DNA of 6,347 bases, from assembly GCA_934622035.1 (NCBI GenBank), contig CAKTVG010000048.1, positions 1-6,347 of the forward strand, in the 5' to 3' direction. A program made the translations under genes and the position numbers. Position 1 is the stretch's first letter. Each line of letters starts with the position of its first letter. The notes under the pieces were generated by a model. The model did no database searches and was not told the DNA's origin. It worked only from the letters and a program-made list of their open reading frames with translations. This DNA is from an uncultured Oscillospiraceae bacterium. GTDB taxonomy: Bacteria > Bacillota > Clostridia > Oscillospirales > Oscillospiraceae. This document shows, in pieces, positions 6,112 through 6,347 of the stretch.

Positions 6112-6347
6112 ATGGAAAAGATCGCGACAGATACCTATTCGTTCGAGCGCGTCCGTGAGGGCGGGTTCGTCTACGTGGACAAGACAGCGATCCTGAAGCG
6201 GCTTGCGGACGGGTCTATCGGCACGCAGTTCTTCATCGCGCGTCCGCGCCGATTCGGGAAGTCGCTCGCCGTCTCTACCCTGCAGTGCCTCTTCGAGGGG
6301 CGGCGCGACCTGTTCCGGGGCCTCGCCATCGAGCCGGGCTGGGACTG
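6112..6347 (+). CDS. N-terminus of an AAA-ATPase-like protein (PF09820 type), cut by the window end
   Basis: The frame is open from ATG 6112 to the right edge, 78 complete residues. It shows the signature start of the AAA-ATPase-like family: SFERVREGG, then FVYVDKT (19-25), then ARPRRFGKSL (43-52), a P-loop-like element with K50 and S51, then LFEGRRDLFRGLAI. Members are usually around 500-600 residues and often end in a PD-(D/E)XK nuclease-like domain; whether this one does lies outside the window. The family's role is not established. Many copies per genome are typical in gut anaerobes, and a mobile or defence-related role has been suspected. No Shine-Dalgarno site precedes the ATG; the -10 box ends only 7 nt upstream, so translation is likely leaderless. 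It has its own promoter and appears unrelated in function to the operon before it. No signal peptide, so cytoplasmic. Confidence 0.88.
   Translation, partial: MEKIATDTYSFERVREGGFVYVDKTAILKRLADGSIGTQFFIARPRRFGKSLAVSTLQCLFEGRRDLFRGLAIEPGWD

Overview
The window is GC-rich with strong G/C preference at third codon positions. It carries autotransporter-type beta-strand repeats, a large secreted glycoside-hydrolase-like protein, and an 'AAA-ATPase-like' protein of the kind that is highly multicopy in anaerobic gut and rumen bacteria. That combination suggests the PVC superphylum, most likely an uncultured Kiritimatiellae or Lentisphaerae-type carbohydrate degrader. This is inferred from gene content and style; no phylogenetic marker is present.

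All genes lie on the plus strand. Positions 1-73 hold the last 23 codons of an upstream gene that I cannot identify. A sigma70-like promoter (-35 at 70-75, extended -10 at 91-99) overlaps that gene's stop codon and drives a probable two-gene operon. The first operon gene (152-2476; an alternative in-frame start lies at 119) encodes a secreted beta-helical protein with autotransporter-associated beta-strand (PATR-type) repeats but no outer-membrane barrel. After a 20-bp gap with a good Shine-Dalgarno sequence, the second gene (2497-6042) encodes an 1181-residue exported protein. Its parts in order are a signal peptide, a CBM9-like domain, a LamG-like domain, a beta-rich supersandwich region, a TIM-barrel-like glycoside hydrolase region (DUF6067-type) and a C-terminal beta-sandwich. 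After 69 bp, which contain an extended -10 promoter inside an inverted repeat, a third gene starts at 6112 and runs off the window. It is the N-terminus of an AAA-ATPase-like (PF09820-type) protein.

The operon probably makes a polysaccharide-processing enzyme together with a surface or envelope beta-helix partner. The substrate cannot be read from the sequence. The most unusual features are regulatory. Both promoters place an ATG only 7-8 nt downstream of the -10 box, which implies leaderless transcripts. At the operon this ATG opens a 3-codon mini-ORF whose stop overlaps a second ATG (TAATG). A run of ten A residues sits directly after the signal-peptide start codon. I saw no tRNA, rRNA, CRISPR array, insertion sequence or convincing intrinsic terminator.
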